Part shown: piece by piece, positions 48,989-61,196 of the stretch
Numbering within the stretch: the stretch's first letter is position 1
Layout: each line of letters starts with the position of its first letter
Assembly: GCF_007559335.1 (NCBI RefSeq)
Contig: NZ_VMBG01000002.1
Location: 434,001 to 498,000, forward strand
Source of the DNA: Rariglobus hedericola
Lineage (GTDB): Bacteria; Verrucomicrobiota; Verrucomicrobiia; Opitutales; Opitutaceae
Direction: 5' to 3'
DNA: 64,000 nucleotides
Notes under the pieces: model-generated
Database searches by the model: none
The model's input: only the letters and a program-made list of their open reading frames with translations
Told to the model about the DNA's origin: nothing
Made by a program: the position numbers and the translations under genes

Positions 48989-49761
48989 GTTTCCGCGTGC
49001 CCAGTCTTTTGCTGTTGGTGTTCGGTCCGATCGCCTTGCTGCTGGCTGAACCGGCGGTCGAACTCGGGCATGTGGAAGGGCGGGTCTTGTCACGCGTTGA
49101 AGGAAAGAAACTGGAACGGGTGGGCGCCGCGCATGTGCTGGTGGCAGGCGAGGCGTTGATCACCGGAGATGCCTCGCGGTTTGAGATAAAAACATCCGGC
49201 GGAATTTGGCGGGTCGGTCGGCGCGCGGTGTTTGTTCTCTCTGATAACAACGCGCGATTGCTCGCGGGCACGGCGCTGCTCCAGGTTCCATCCGATCAGG
49301 TCTGGTCGGTGACGAGTCGTCGCAGCGTGCTTGGCGTTCCCGCCGGCACGTGGCTGGTGCAGGCCGTGGATAATGGCGGGTTCAAGATCGTCTGTATCGA
49401 TTCCGACCAGCCGATTCAGGCGAAGGGCGAAACGTCCAAACCACTCGATCCCGCGGTGCAGCTTAAGCTGCGTCCGGGCGAGCTGGTGTTTCTGCAACCG
49501 GGCGGAGCCACGTTCAGTCCGATCGTCACGATTTTTCTCGAAGAGTTGCTGGCCACGAGTCGCTTGGTCGGAGGCTTTCCCGATGAGCTGCCGGGGTTGC
49601 GGCGCATTGTGAATCAAGCGGTGGCCCAACGTGATCGCCTGAAAACGCTTTCCAATGCCGTGGTCGTCGGCGCGACGGAGGCGGGGAGCTTTCAAATCGC
49701 GGTGCCGAATCCTGCGGAGAAAAAAGCCGAGGCGGCAAAACCGTCTGAAGCCAAACCGTGA
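48985..49761 (+). CDS. Second exported FecR-like protein, coupled to the cyclase
   Basis: 258 residues from the ATG at 48985, overlapping the cyclase stop by four bases. Signal peptide (LLLLVFGPIALLLAEP). The N-terminal half resembles a FecR domain: VEGRVLSRVEGKKLERVG, AGEALITGDASRFEIKTSGG, LAGTALLQVPSDQVWSVTSRR, LGVPAGTWLVQAVDNGGFKI. The C-terminal third is helical and ends in a charged Ala/Lys/Pro tail. Coupling to a CHASE2 cyclase suggests that it presents a periplasmic signal to, or is controlled by, that enzyme; this is inferred from gene order only. Similarity to FecR is weaker than for the 583-residue protein. Confidence 0.75.
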   Translation: MSFRVPSLLLLVFGPIALLLAEPAVELGHVEGRVLSRVEGKKLERVGAAHVLVAGEALITGDASRFEIKTSGGIWRVGRRAVFVLSDNNARLLAGTALLQVPSDQVWSVTSRRSVLGVPAGTWLVQAVDNGGFKIVCIDSDQPIQAKGETSKPLDPAVQLKLRPGELVFLQPGGATFSPIVTIFLEELLATSRLVGGFPDELPGLRRIVNQAVAQRDRLKTLSNAVVVGATEAGSFQIAVPNPAEKKAEAAKPSEAKP

Positions 49762-49804
49762 CTTGAGCTTCCGCCGCGGGGCGGGTTGACGCGTAATTCC
49801 GGAC

Positions 49805-50731
49805 ATGGCTTCGCAGTTCAAAACCATCGCCGTTGTCGGGGCGGGCGCACTGGGACTTTATTATGGCGGCCGTCTGGCGCGTGCGGGTAACGATGTGACG
49901 TTTCTGGCGCGCAGTGATCGCGCGTTGCTGCGTGCGCAGGGCCTGACGGTGAAGGCGCCCGATGGTGAGTTCATGGTGCTGCCCGACGCGATTCGTGTGG
50001 AAGCAACGCCGCAGGAAATCGGTCCGGTTGATCTGGTGATCGTGACGCTGAAGGCGACGGCGAACGGGGAGTTGGTGAAGTTGCTGCCGCCATTGCTGCA
50101 CGAGCGGACGGTGGTGATGAATTTTCAAAACGGACTGGGCGTGGATGAGCAAGTCGCGGCGGTGGTGGGCGTGGAGCGGACGATCGGCGGCTTGTGTTTT
50201 GTTTGCGTGAATCGCACCGCACCCGGCGTGGCCGAGTGCACGATGGCGGGGCACATCGTGGCGGGTGAATTCGCGGGGGCCTCGCAGGAGCGCACCCGGG
50301 CATTGAAGGAATTGTTTGTGAAGGCCGGCGTGAAGATGAGCGTTAGCGAGAATCTGCTCGAAGTGCGTTGGCGGAAGCTGGTGTGGAATGTGCCGTTCAA
50401 CGGACTCGCGGTGACGGGCGGCGGCATCACGACGGATATGATTTTGCAGTCGGCGAAGATGGAGGCCGAGGTGTGGGCATTGATGAGGGAAGTGCAGGCG
50501 GCGGCCGCGGCGTATGGCGTGGTGATTCCCGAGGATTTCGTGGTCGATCAGGTGGAGCGGACGCGGCCGATGGGGGCGTATAAGCCGTCCACGATGATTG
50601 ATTTTGTCGCGGGGAAACCGCTTGAGGTGGAGCCGATCTGGGGCGAGCCGTTGCGGCGGGCGAAGGCGAAGAGCGTGAGCACGCCGCGGTTAAAGGCGTT
50701 GTATGCGCGTTTGAAGGAACTGTCGCCGTGA
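49805..50731 (+). CDS. panE: 2-dehydropantoate 2-reductase family protein
   Basis: 308 residues. NADPH-dependent ketopantoate reductase (pantothenate synthesis) or a close relative. Rossmann motif IAVVGAGALGLYYGGRLARAG (GxGxxG), then VDLVIVTLKATANGELV, NFQNGLGVDEQVA (conserved NGLG), and the catalytic lysine in EVRWRKLVWNVPFNGLA (about 190). The substrate region reads YKPSTMIDFVAGKPLEVEPIWGEP. All main family motifs are present, though paralogues of unknown substrate are common in this family. No other pan genes are near. Confidence 0.85.
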   Translation: MASQFKTIAVVGAGALGLYYGGRLARAGNDVTFLARSDRALLRAQGLTVKAPDGEFMVLPDAIRVEATPQEIGPVDLVIVTLKATANGELVKLLPPLLHERTVVMNFQNGLGVDEQVAAVVGVERTIGGLCFVCVNRTAPGVAECTMAGHIVAGEFAGASQERTRALKELFVKAGVKMSVSENLLEVRWRKLVWNVPFNGLAVTGGGITTDMILQSAKMEAEVWALMREVQAAAAAYGVVIPEDFVVDQVERTRPMGAYKPSTMIDFVAGKPLEVEPIWGEPLRRAKAKSVSTPRLKALYARLKELSP

Positions 50732-50764
50732 GCTGAGGATTTTATTTCAACACTTCGCACTTCG

Positions 50765-52090
50765 ATGCTTCCCCGATTAAAGATCAGCGACAACCGGCGG
50801 TTTTTTACCACGGTCTCCGGCGAGCCTTTTTTCTGGTTGGGCGACACGGCGTGGGAATTGTTTCACCGGTTGGATCGTGAGGAGACGCTGGTGTATTTGA
50901 GAGATCGTGCGGCGAAGGGATTTAATGTGATCCAAGCGGTGGCGCTGGCTGAGCTCGATGGGTTGCGCACGCCGAATGCGCAGGGCGAATTACCGCTGAT
51001 TGATCTCGATCCGACGCGGCCCAACGAGGCGTATTTTGCGCATGTGGATGGGGTGATCGAACAGGCGAATGCGTTGGGGATGTATGTGGCGTTGCTGCCG
51101 ACATGGGGTGACAAATGGAACCAACGTTGGGGCGTCGGCCCCGAGGTGTTCACGCCGGAGAATGCCGCTGTATTTAGCGAGTGGTTGGGGCGACGTTATC
51201 GCGACGCGGGCATTGTGTGGGTGGTGGGCGGAGATCGCGGACCGGATCACGAGGTGCATGTGGCGGTGGTGCGCGAGATGGCGCTTGGGCTGAGGCGCGG
51301 CGATGGCGGTGCGCATTTGATTACAATGCATCCGTGGGGCGGACATGGGAGTGCACATTGGTTTCACGGGGTGGACTGGCTGGATTTTAACGTCCGTCAA
51401 AATGGGCATGAGGCGAATTGGAATCGTTACGCGCAGATCAAGGCCGACTACGATCTCGTGCCGGCGCGGCCGGTCTTCGACATGGAGCCGCTTTACGAGG
51501 ACCATCCGATCAACGCGGCGGCGGACACGCATGGGTATTCGACGGCGGCGGATGTGCGGCGGACGTTTTATTGGTCGGTGTTTTATGGCGGCTGTGGTTA
51601 CACCTACGGGCATCATTCGATTTGGCAGTTTTGGGCGGCGGGGCGGGAACCGATCAACAAGCCGGTGATGTTTTGGCGCGAGGCGCTGGATGCGGCCGGT
51701 GCAGCGCAGATGATACACGGACGGAGATTAATGGAGTCGCGACCGATGCTCACGCGTGTCCCGGATGACGACTTGATCGTGCCGGCGGTGAGTCAGTCGT
51801 TCGTGCCGGGGGCGGGGTTATATCGCTTCAACGCGACGCGCGATGCCGAGGGGCGTTATGCGATGATTTACGCGCCGGTAGGGCGGGCGTTTGTCGTGCG
51901 GATGGACAAGCTCGCGGGGCCGCTGGTGACGGCGTGGTGGTTTGATCCGCGCACGGGTGCGGCCACCGCAGCGGGCGAGTTTTCTAACGAAGGCGAGCGT
52001 GAGTTTATTTCGCCCGCGCCCGGCGAGGTGCTCGATTGGGTCCTGGTGCTTGACCAGAGCTCGCAAGGCTACGGCGCGCCGGGGAAGTGA
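50765..52090 (+). CDS. GH140-like (apiosidase-type, DUF4038) glycoside hydrolase
   Basis: 441 residues with no signal peptide. TIM-barrel hydrolase opening with [24 protein letters not shown], the DUF4038 signature. Further motifs: [74 protein letters not shown] (probable catalytic Glu) and [16 protein letters not shown]. After about 350 comes the C-terminal beta domain ([19 protein letters not shown]) annotated as collagen-binding in this family. Characterised GH140 members release apiose from rhamnogalacturonan II; this one's substrate is not known. It ends directly against rhaB on the other strand. Confidence 0.85.
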   Translation: MLPRLKISDNRRFFTTVSGEPFFWLGDTAWELFHRLDREETLVYLRDRAAKGFNVIQAVALAELDGLRTPNAQGELPLIDLDPTRPNEAYFAHVDGVIEQANALGMYVALLPTWGDKWNQRWGVGPEVFTPENAAVFSEWLGRRYRDAGIVWVVGGDRGPDHEVHVAVVREMALGLRRGDGGAHLITMHPWGGHGSAHWFHGVDWLDFNVRQNGHEANWNRYAQIKADYDLVPARPVFDMEPLYEDHPINAAADTHGYSTAADVRRTFYWSVFYGGCGYTYGHHSIWQFWAAGREPINKPVMFWREALDAAGAAQMIHGRRLMESRPMLTRVPDDDLIVPAVSQSFVPGAGLYRFNATRDAEGRYAMIYAPVGRAFVVRMDKLAGPLVTAWWFDPRTGAATAAGEFSNEGEREFISPAPGEVLDWVLVLDQSSQGYGAPGK

Positions 52091-53533
52091 TTACTTCTTC
52101 GCCGGCTTGTAGATCGTCTGCTTGAGGGTCGGGCCGAAGAGGGCGCGGAAAGCGGCGATGGAGCGGACGGCGCGGAGGGAGACCAGTTGGTTGGCGAGGT
52201 TGCCGACGGCGGTGCCTTCGAGGGCGAAGGAGATGACGGGGACGCCGCAAGCGTCGGCGGTGGCCTGGCATAGGAGACGGTTTTTGGAACCGCCTCCGAC
52301 CATGAGGATGCGCTTGAAGGTGCGGCCGCTCATGCGTTCGAAGGCGGCCTTGGCGTCGGCGTGTCCGCGGCCGAGGGAGTCGCAGATGAGGCGGGTGTAG
52401 CCGGCGAGGTTTTTGGGCGCGGGGATGCGGCGCTTTTTGAGTTGGGCGTCGATGGCGGCCTTCATCGATTTCGGATTGGTCAGCGCGGCGTCGGTGACGT
52501 CGAGGAGCGCGGCGGGGGCGGGGAGTTTTTCGGCGGCGGTGATGAGTTTCGCCCAGTCGGCGTCGGACTTCGGGCGAGAGGCGAAGTCTTTCAGGGTGCC
52601 TTCGAGGAGCCAGAGGCCGATGACGTTGGTGAGGGGGCGGTAGCGGCCGTCGCCGATGCGTTCGTTGGCGACGCGCGCGGCGAGGGCGTCGGTGCCGGTG
52701 AGAGGCGTGTCACTTTCGAAGCCGACGAGGGACCAGGTGCCTGAGCTGAGGAAGAGGTCGGTGCCGTCGGGGGAGGCGGGCATGGCGTCGTAGGCGCAGG
52801 CGGTGTCGTGGCCGGGGACGGCGATGACTTGCGTGGTGGCGAGCGCGGGGTGTGGAGGGAGGGCGCGGACTTTGCCGAGTTTGGTGCCGGCGAGGACGGG
52901 TTTGGAGAACCACTGCGCGGGGACGCGGAAGTGATCGAGGGCGGCGCGGGACCAGTCGGTGGAGTGGACGTCGAGGAGTTGGGTGGTGCTGGCGATGGTC
53001 AGCTCGTTGGCCATCTTGCCCGAGAGGAGAAAATTGAAGTAGTCGGGGAGGAAGAGGCAGCGCGTGGCGAGGTCGGTGATCGCGGGGTGGGTGGCGACGG
53101 TTTCCTCGAGTTGGAGCGATGCGTTGTAGAAAACATTGGGGATGCCGGTGGCGGCGTAGATGCGTTTGAGGGCGGCGCGGGTGTTGGCTAGGCGTTTGAG
53201 GCCTGCCTGCGTGCGGTCGTCGCGGTATGCGTGGACTGGATACACGAGGCGGCCGGTGTCGTTGACGAGGGCGTAGTCAACGCCCCAGGTGTCAACGCCG
53301 ACGGAGGCGAGGGTGGCGCCTTTCGGGAGCGCGGCGACGGCAGCGCGGAGTCCGGTGAGGATTTCGGACCAGAGGCCGGCGATGTTCCAGTAGTCGTGTC
53401 CGCCGAGGGACTGGAAGCTGTTGGGGAAGCGGTGCACTTCCTTGAGGGTCAGGCGGGAGTTTTTCCAAGTGCCGAGGATGACGCGGCCGGAGGTGGCGCC
53501 GAGATCGATGGCGGCGAGGTGGAGGGGTTTCAT
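52091..53533 (-). CDS. rhaB: Rhamnulokinase-like FGGY carbohydrate kinase
   Basis: 480 residues. ATP-dependent sugar kinase: LAAIDLGATSGRVILGTW (phosphate-1), RFPNSFQSLGGHDYWNIAGLW, VGVDTWGVDYALVNDTGRLVYPVHAYRD (strongly RhaB-like), PDYFNFLLSGKMANELTIAST, VIAVPGHDTACAY, and ILMVGGGSKNRLLCQATADAC (adenosine motif). Rhamnulokinase is the best name; other sugars cannot be ruled out. rhaA, rhaD and a regulator are not seen. The mqo gene upstream on the same strand is separated by a 100-base stretch with inverted heptamer repeats. Confidence 0.88.
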   Translation of the reverse strand: MKPLHLAAIDLGATSGRVILGTWKNSRLTLKEVHRFPNSFQSLGGHDYWNIAGLWSEILTGLRAAVAALPKGATLASVGVDTWGVDYALVNDTGRLVYPVHAYRDDRTQAGLKRLANTRAALKRIYAATGIPNVFYNASLQLEETVATHPAITDLATRCLFLPDYFNFLLSGKMANELTIASTTQLLDVHSTDWSRAALDHFRVPAQWFSKPVLAGTKLGKVRALPPHPALATTQVIAVPGHDTACAYDAMPASPDGTDLFLSSGTWSLVGFESDTPLTGTDALAARVANERIGDGRYRPLTNVIGLWLLEGTLKDFASRPKSDADWAKLITAAEKLPAPAALLDVTDAALTNPKSMKAAIDAQLKKRRIPAPKNLAGYTRLICDSLGRGHADAKAAFERMSGRTFKRILMVGGGSKNRLLCQATADACGVPVISFALEGTAVGNLANQLVSLRAVRSIAAFRALFGPTLKQTIYKPAKK

Positions 53534-53539
53534 GAGAAG

Positions 53540-53628
53540 TAGTGGGTAGCGAGTAGCGGGTAGTGAGTAGGTAGGAGTGGAGTTCGGAGGGTTTGGAATG
53601 CTCGCTACTCACTGCCCGCTACTCGCTA
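53540..53628. repeat. Inverted arrays of a TAGCGAG-type heptamer
   Basis: Left array, 53540-53567: TAGTGGG, TAGCGAG, TAGCGGG, TAGTGAG. Right array, 53601-53628: CTCGCTA, CTCACTG, CCCGCTA, CTCGCTA, the reverse complement. The 25-base arms 53546-53570 and 53605-53629 pair with one mismatch across a 34-base loop. Intergenic between mqo and rhaB. Confidence 0.9.
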
Positions 53629-53636
53629 CTTTTTGA

Positions 53637-55136
53637 TCAGGCCAGCTGCAGGAGTTCGGAAGCGCGTTGGGCTTGGGTGCGGTAGAAGTCGGCGTTTTCG
53701 GGTTTCTTGATGTCCACGTCGTAGGTGGGGATCATGGCTTTCATGCGGGCTTTGCCTTCCGGCGAGGCGAGGAGTTGTGGGAAGCATTTCTGAATGACTT
53801 CGAGCACGATGTGCACCGACACGGAAGCGCCGGGCGAGGCGCCGAGGAGCGCGGAAATGGTGCGGTCCTGGTCGGTGATGACCTCGGTGCCGTAGTGGAC
53901 GATACCGGCCTGGCCGTCGGTTTTTTTGATGGCCTGCACGCGGATGCCGGCGTCGATGAGTTTCCAGTCTTCCTTCTTCGCGGCGGGGTAGAAAACGTGG
54001 AGGACGTCCATGCGATCGTTCATGGACTGCGTGCCCTGTTGGACGAGGTATTTGACGAGGTCGAGGTTGCTCGCGCCGATCTTGAGGAGCGTGGCGAGGT
54101 TGTGGGGCTTGACCGAGCCGGGCAGGTCGAGGACGGAGCCTTTTTTGTGAAGGAACTTGGTGGTCCAGGCGGCGAAGGGGCCGAAGAGGAGCGTCTTTTT
54201 TCCGTCGAGGATGCGGGTGTCGAGGTGCGGCACGGCCATGGTGGGCGCGGCGTCGAGGGGCTGACCGTAAACCTTGGCCTGATGTTGGGCGACGATGGCG
54301 GGGTTGTCGCAGACGAGCCACTGTCCGCCGATGGGGAAACCGCCGAGGCCTTTGCTTTCGGGGATGCCGGATTTTTGGAGGAGGTGGAGGCTGCCGCCGC
54401 CGGCGCCGACGAAGACGAATTTCGCGGTGTTGCGGCGGGTCTGGCCGGTGGCGAGGTCGCGGATGGTGACGTTCCAGCCGGCGGAGGTTTTATCGAGGTC
54501 GGTGACGCGGTGGTTGGAGGCGATGCCGCAGCCGGGCTGGGCGCCGAGCCAGTGGAGGAGTTTGCGGGAAATCTCGCCGAAGTTCACGTCGGTGCCGGAG
54601 TCCATCTTGGTGGCGGCGATGGGGGCGGCGGGGCGTTCGGCGGTGAGCAGCGGGGCCCAGGAGCCGATGGTGCCGCGATCGGTCGAGAAGACCATGTCGG
54701 CGAAAAAATGGTGCGCGGCCATGCCTGCGTGGCGGGCGCGGAGGTAGTCGACCCACTTGGCGCCGTGCACGAAGCTGAGGTGCTGCACGGGGTTGATGAA
54801 GTCCTTGGGGTTGCTGACCATACCCTCGGCGATGGCGTAGGCCCAGAATTGGCGGGAGCGTTCGAACTGCTCGAAAATCTTGATGGCGTTGGACACGTCC
54901 ACGGTGCCGTCGGCGGCTTGGGTGGGCGTGTAGCTGAGTTCGCAAATGCCGGCGTGGCCGGTGCCGGCGTTGTTCCAACCGTGGGAGCTTTCCTGCGCGA
55001 GCTCCTCGGTGACCTCGTAAACCTGGATCGAGAGCGCGGGGTCGAGACGTTTGAGGAGCGCGCCCAGATTGGCGGACATGACGCCGGAGCCGATGAGGAT
55101 GACGTCGGGGTTCTCGACGTGGGTAGGGGTCTTCAT
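53637..55136 (-). CDS. mqo: Malate:quinone oxidoreductase
   Basis: 499 residues from the ATG at 55136; a frame to 55190 adds 18 unrelated residues. FAD-linked peripheral membrane enzyme oxidising malate to oxaloacetate and reducing quinone. Motifs: DVILIGSGVMSANLGALLKRLDP (FAD GxGxxx), EELAQESSHGWNNAGTGHAG (typical Mqo), FVHGAKWVDYLRARHAGM, KFVFVGAGGGSLHLLQKSGI, GFPIGGQWLVCDNPAI, DTRILDGKKTLLFGPFA and GASPGASVSVHIVLEVI. Complete and typical in length. Confidence 0.96.
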   Translation of the reverse strand: MKTPTHVENPDVILIGSGVMSANLGALLKRLDPALSIQVYEVTEELAQESSHGWNNAGTGHAGICELSYTPTQAADGTVDVSNAIKIFEQFERSRQFWAYAIAEGMVSNPKDFINPVQHLSFVHGAKWVDYLRARHAGMAAHHFFADMVFSTDRGTIGSWAPLLTAERPAAPIAATKMDSGTDVNFGEISRKLLHWLGAQPGCGIASNHRVTDLDKTSAGWNVTIRDLATGQTRRNTAKFVFVGAGGGSLHLLQKSGIPESKGLGGFPIGGQWLVCDNPAIVAQHQAKVYGQPLDAAPTMAVPHLDTRILDGKKTLLFGPFAAWTTKFLHKKGSVLDLPGSVKPHNLATLLKIGASNLDLVKYLVQQGTQSMNDRMDVLHVFYPAAKKEDWKLIDAGIRVQAIKKTDGQAGIVHYGTEVITDQDRTISALLGASPGASVSVHIVLEVIQKCFPQLLASPEGKARMKAMIPTYDVDIKKPENADFYRTQAQRASELLQLA

Positions 55137-55385
55137 GAGAGAAAGGCAGTTATGGGGAGTGAGGGGCTGGCTGGCTATCAATTCTTCCATAATCTACCAG
55201 AAGCTACCAATAAATTTCACGAAGCCGGGATTATGGGTGATCTTAACACTTTTTGGGGCAAGGAGTAATGCAGGTTTGTAACTTATTAAGTGACAAATTG
55301 GATTTGGAGTTGGGTTGGGTAGGGTGAGGTGTTCGGCGGGTGGAATCATTCTTCGCCGTCGAAGTAGCTGACTTCGTTAACTTTG
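55137..55385. other. Intergenic region between mqo and the FAH-family gene
   Basis: About 250 bases without a supported gene. It should hold the mqo promoter near 55140-55200 on the minus strand, but no convincing -35/-10 pair is seen. A copy of the 23-base palindrome core lies at 55275-55297. Confidence 0.6.
55275..55297. repeat. Imperfect copy of the M32-gene palindrome core
   Basis: TTTGTAACTTA, central T, TAAGTGACAAA: identical to the inner 23 bases of the element at 32712-32748 except for one base (T to G in the right arm). Flanks differ and no longer pair. Confidence 0.85.
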
Positions 55386-56183
55386 TCAGATGACGGGGTT
55401 GGTGAGCGTGCCGATGCCTTCGATTTCGATGGCGATGGTGTCGCCGGACTGGAGCCAGACTGGGGGCTTGCGGGCGAAGCCGACGCCTTCGGGGGTGCCG
55501 GTGAGGATGATCGTGCCGGCGGGGAGGGTTTTGTCGGCGCTGAGGAAGGCGATGATCGTGGGGACGTCGAAGATCATGTCGGCGGTCGTGGAGTCTTGCA
55601 TGACGGTGCCGTTGAGGAGCGAGCGGATGCGGAGGGCGTTGGGATTCGGCAGTTCGTCGGGGGTGACGAGCACAGGGCCGAGGGGGCAGAAGGTATCAAA
55701 GCTTTTGGCGTGGCAAAATTGTCCGCCACCAAAGTCACGTTGCCAGTCGCGGGCGGAGACGTCGTTGGCGCAGGTGTATCCAAGAACGTAGGACAAGGCG
55801 TTTTCCTTCGTGGCGTTGATGCAGTCGCGTCCGAGGACGATGACGAGCTCGGCTTCGTAGTCGGCGCGGGTCGTGGGTTGGTTGCGCGGGAGGGTGATCG
55901 GCGAGTCGGGGTGTTGGAGTGCGCCGGGGAGTTTCACGAACCACATGGGGCGGTCGGGCGGGGCCTTGCCGCCCTCGGCGGCGTGTTTGGCGTAGTTGAG
56001 GCCGATGCCGATGATGAGCGGCGAGCCGGCGATGGGCGCGAGGCGTTTGCCGGGCGTGATGGTGCGGTCGGTGATGCGGTGCGTGCCGGCGAGGGAATCG
56101 CCGGTGACTTCGAGGGCGGTGCCGTCGGGTTGGAGGGCGGCGTAAGCGGGGCCGGCGGGGGTGAGGTGGCGGATCAGGCGCAT
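55386..56183 (-). CDS. Fumarylacetoacetate hydrolase-family protein
   Basis: 265 residues from the ATG at 56183 (ATGs at 56192 and 56213 are alternatives). FAH fold: LIIGIGLNYAKHAAEGGKAP, DRPMWFVKLPGAL, then metal ligands in YEAELVIVLGRDCIN (Glu pair) and CANDVSARDWQRDFGGGQF (Asp), plus SLLNGTVMQDSTTADMIFDV and GTIILTGTPEGVGFARKPP. These match acylpyruvate hydrolases or HpcE-type isomerases/decarboxylases. Which 2-oxo acid it uses cannot be told by eye. It is followed on the right by a divergent gene pair. Confidence 0.9.
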   Translation of the reverse strand: MRLIRHLTPAGPAYAALQPDGTALEVTGDSLAGTHRITDRTITPGKRLAPIAGSPLIIGIGLNYAKHAAEGGKAPPDRPMWFVKLPGALQHPDSPITLPRNQPTTRADYEAELVIVLGRDCINATKENALSYVLGYTCANDVSARDWQRDFGGGQFCHAKSFDTFCPLGPVLVTPDELPNPNALRIRSLLNGTVMQDSTTADMIFDVPTIIAFLSADKTLPAGTIILTGTPEGVGFARKPPVWLQSGDTIAIEIEGIGTLTNPVI

Positions 56184-56341
56184 GGGTGGCATTACAGAGG
56201 GCTTTGGGCGCAAGGAAAGGCGTGAAATCGACTGAAATAGCCGCTCCGAGTTTAGTTGATGAGGCTGCAGGCTGAAGTTGTCGGGCGGTGTGACGAAGAG
56301 ATGGTGTTATTACTACAACATCGCACACCCGCAGGAATAAA

Positions 56342-56896
56342 TTGTCCGCTGCCCTTTTGGGACGAGTAGGAGCCTGGTGTGTTTTCGGACTATGGAGTGT
56401 GAGCACTCTGGGAGTGGTGGTGGCGATGAGTCGGGCAGGGTGCGAAACGGGCGGTCGCGAACAGGCGGGGGTGGTGCAAACCTGGTCGGCGGGGTGGCGG
56501 CTGCGCTACCAGTTGCCGGCGGAGCACGCGTTGACTCCGTGGATCGTGGCGCAGCTTGTGAACCGTAGAGCTTTGCCAGGCACGAAGGAGGAAATCGATC
56601 TCCCCGGGCCTGCGAGCGCGTGGGAAGCGGATTTACGCCGGGCGGGGTTTACCGTGCTGTCATCGGGATTGGCCGTGGACGCGGAGCCGCGGTTGGAAAT
56701 TTATGGAATAGACGGAGGGTTGCTATGGAGCGGCCAGTTTCGCGGAGCGGATCCGGAGGAGGAGGGCGCGATGCTGCTGGATACCGTTTTATTGAAACGG
56801 GTGGCCCGTGGCGAGGCGGTTGCGCCGTATGTGCCGGTGGGATGCGTGAGCGTCTTGCCGCCGGGCGGCAGGACGAAGGGTCTTTTTACCTTATGA
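56342..56896 (+). CDS. Hypothetical membrane-anchored protein coupled to an MCP
   Basis: 184 residues if the TTG at 56342 is used; an ATG at 56426 is the alternative and would lose the membrane segment ([18 protein letters not shown]). The rest reads like a thioredoxin-fold remnant: [21 protein letters not shown] in the first half, [22 protein letters not shown] in the second, but there is no CxxC. Cysteines occur near 33 and 169. The stop overlaps the MCP start (ATGA), so the two are co-translated and may work together. No function assigned. Confidence 0.55.
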   Translation: MSAALLGRVGAWCVFGLWSVSTLGVVVAMSRAGCETGGREQAGVVQTWSAGWRLRYQLPAEHALTPWIVAQLVNRRALPGTKEEIDLPGPASAWEADLRRAGFTVLSSGLAVDAEPRLEIYGIDGGLLWSGQFRGADPEEEGAMLLDTVLLKRVARGEAVAPYVPVGCVSVLPPGGRTKGLFTL

Positions 56897-58224
56897 GCTA
56901 CGAGCAAAAACATATCGCCAGCGTGAGCCGCTGGTTCCTTCTCGCCTACTGGGCTCATGTGCCGGTCTTCGCGACCATCGCCTATTATCGCGGGACGAGC
57001 ATCCTGTCGGCCGTGCTGATCGGCGCTCTCGTGGTCAGCGGGCCGACCTTGCTTCATCTCTTGCGGCGCGGGAGCCTGATGACGGCGATGGCGATGGGGG
57101 TGGGTGGTCTGGCGCTGAGCGCTCAGCTGATCCACCTCGGCGGCGGCATGATCGAGATGCATTTCCACGTGTTCGTGCTGTTGCCGTTGCTAGCGGTCTT
57201 CGGACGCGTGCCGGTGGTGCTGGCGGGCGCGGTGACCATTGCGGTGCACCATGTGGCGTTTTTCTTTTTTCTGCCGAGCAGCCTTTTCAACTACAATGCG
57301 ACCCTCTGGATCGTGGTTCTGCACGCGCTGTTTGTGGTGCTCGCGGCAGGGCCGGGTTGTCTGATCGCGCGGATGTTTGGCAACTATGTTGTCGGTGCGG
57401 GCCAGGTAATGGGCGATCTCGGTGGGGCCGGCGCCGCCCTGACCACGTCGTCGGACGAACTCAGTTCGGCGAGCATGTCGGCTTCCGAAGACGCCAATGT
57501 GCAGGCGGCGGCGGTGGAGGAGATCAGCGCGACGTTGGTGGAATTCTCCACCCAGGCGCGGCTCAGCAAAGACCGTCTGACCACGGTGAAGATAAAACAA
57601 CTTGCGCAGATGCGCACGGCGCTCGGCGAGATCGAAACTTCCGGCGCCAAGTTGAACACGACGATGAACGGGGTCCGCGAGTCGAGCCAGGCGATCACAA
57701 AGATCGTGAAAACGATCGAGGAAATCGCGTTTCAGACGAATATTCTAGCGCTCAACGCCGCGGTCGAGGCGGCGCGGGCTGGCGAGGTGGGCGCGGGTTT
57801 TGCCGTGGTGGCGGGCGAGGTGCGCATGCTCGCGGGCCGGGCGGCGCAGGCTGCGCAGGAAACCGCCGGACTGGTGACCTTGGCGGCGGAGCGCGGTGCC
57901 GAGGGCGTGCGCGTCAACCTGGAGGTCTCAAGCCGGCTGTCGTTGGTGCAGGGGGCGTTCAGGGAGTTGGACTCGCTGGTCGGTGACGTGGCTCAGACGC
58001 TCGACCAACAGGTCGCGGGTGTTGACCAGATCACGGCGGCGATGGGGAGCATCGACAATAACGCGCAGGCGGGCAGCGCGCGCTCGGAGGAACTTTCAGC
58101 CACGGCGATTGCGTTGCGCGAGCAGGCTGGATTGGTGTCGGGCGCGATCGGCGAGCTTGAGCGCTTGACCGGACGGCAAAGGCGCGAGAGCGACGGCAAG
58201 TCGAAGCTCGGACTGGCGGCGTAA
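56893..58224 (+). CDS. Methyl-accepting chemotaxis protein with polytopic N-terminus
   Basis: 443 residues from the ATG at 56893. About five or six membrane helices occupy residues 15-165, with the conserved His motif [22 protein letters not shown] and [12 protein letters not shown], as found in a set of membrane-embedded MCPs. There is no large periplasmic sensor and no obvious HAMP domain. The cytoplasmic signalling domain is classical: [58 protein letters not shown] (hairpin tip about 280-295). The input may be membrane-soluble, redox or metal-linked. No che genes are adjacent. Confidence 0.92.
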   Translation: MSYEQKHIASVSRWFLLAYWAHVPVFATIAYYRGTSILSAVLIGALVVSGPTLLHLLRRGSLMTAMAMGVGGLALSAQLIHLGGGMIEMHFHVFVLLPLLAVFGRVPVVLAGAVTIAVHHVAFFFFLPSSLFNYNATLWIVVLHALFVVLAAGPGCLIARMFGNYVVGAGQVMGDLGGAGAALTTSSDELSSASMSASEDANVQAAAVEEISATLVEFSTQARLSKDRLTTVKIKQLAQMRTALGEIETSGAKLNTTMNGVRESSQAITKIVKTIEEIAFQTNILALNAAVEAARAGEVGAGFAVVAGEVRMLAGRAAQAAQETAGLVTLAAERGAEGVRVNLEVSSRLSLVQGAFRELDSLVGDVAQTLDQQVAGVDQITAAMGSIDNNAQAGSARSEELSATAIALREQAGLVSGAIGELERLTGRQRRESDGKSKLGLAA

Positions 58225-58231
58225 GGGGCCC

Positions 58232-58260
58232 AAAAAAGCGCCGTCCCTTTGACGGCGCTT
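58232..58260 (-). terminator. Terminator of gcvP
   Basis: Minus strand AAGCGCCGTC (58260-58251), loop of five, GACGGCGCTT (58245-58236), then T to 58232. Convergent with the MCP gene. Confidence 0.9.
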
Positions 58261-58286
58261 ATGGTGGCTGCGGTTCCAGGCTTAGG

Positions 58287-61196
<2,910 letters not shown>

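Noticed and set aside
53540-53628. Heptamer arrays as a CRISPR
   Set aside because: Units are 7 bases, directly abutting and inverted, with no spacers and no cas genes.
53667-55268. 533-codon plus-strand frame over mqo
   Set aside because: Antisense shadow with glycine/valine/aspartate-rich composition; mqo carries all the family motifs.
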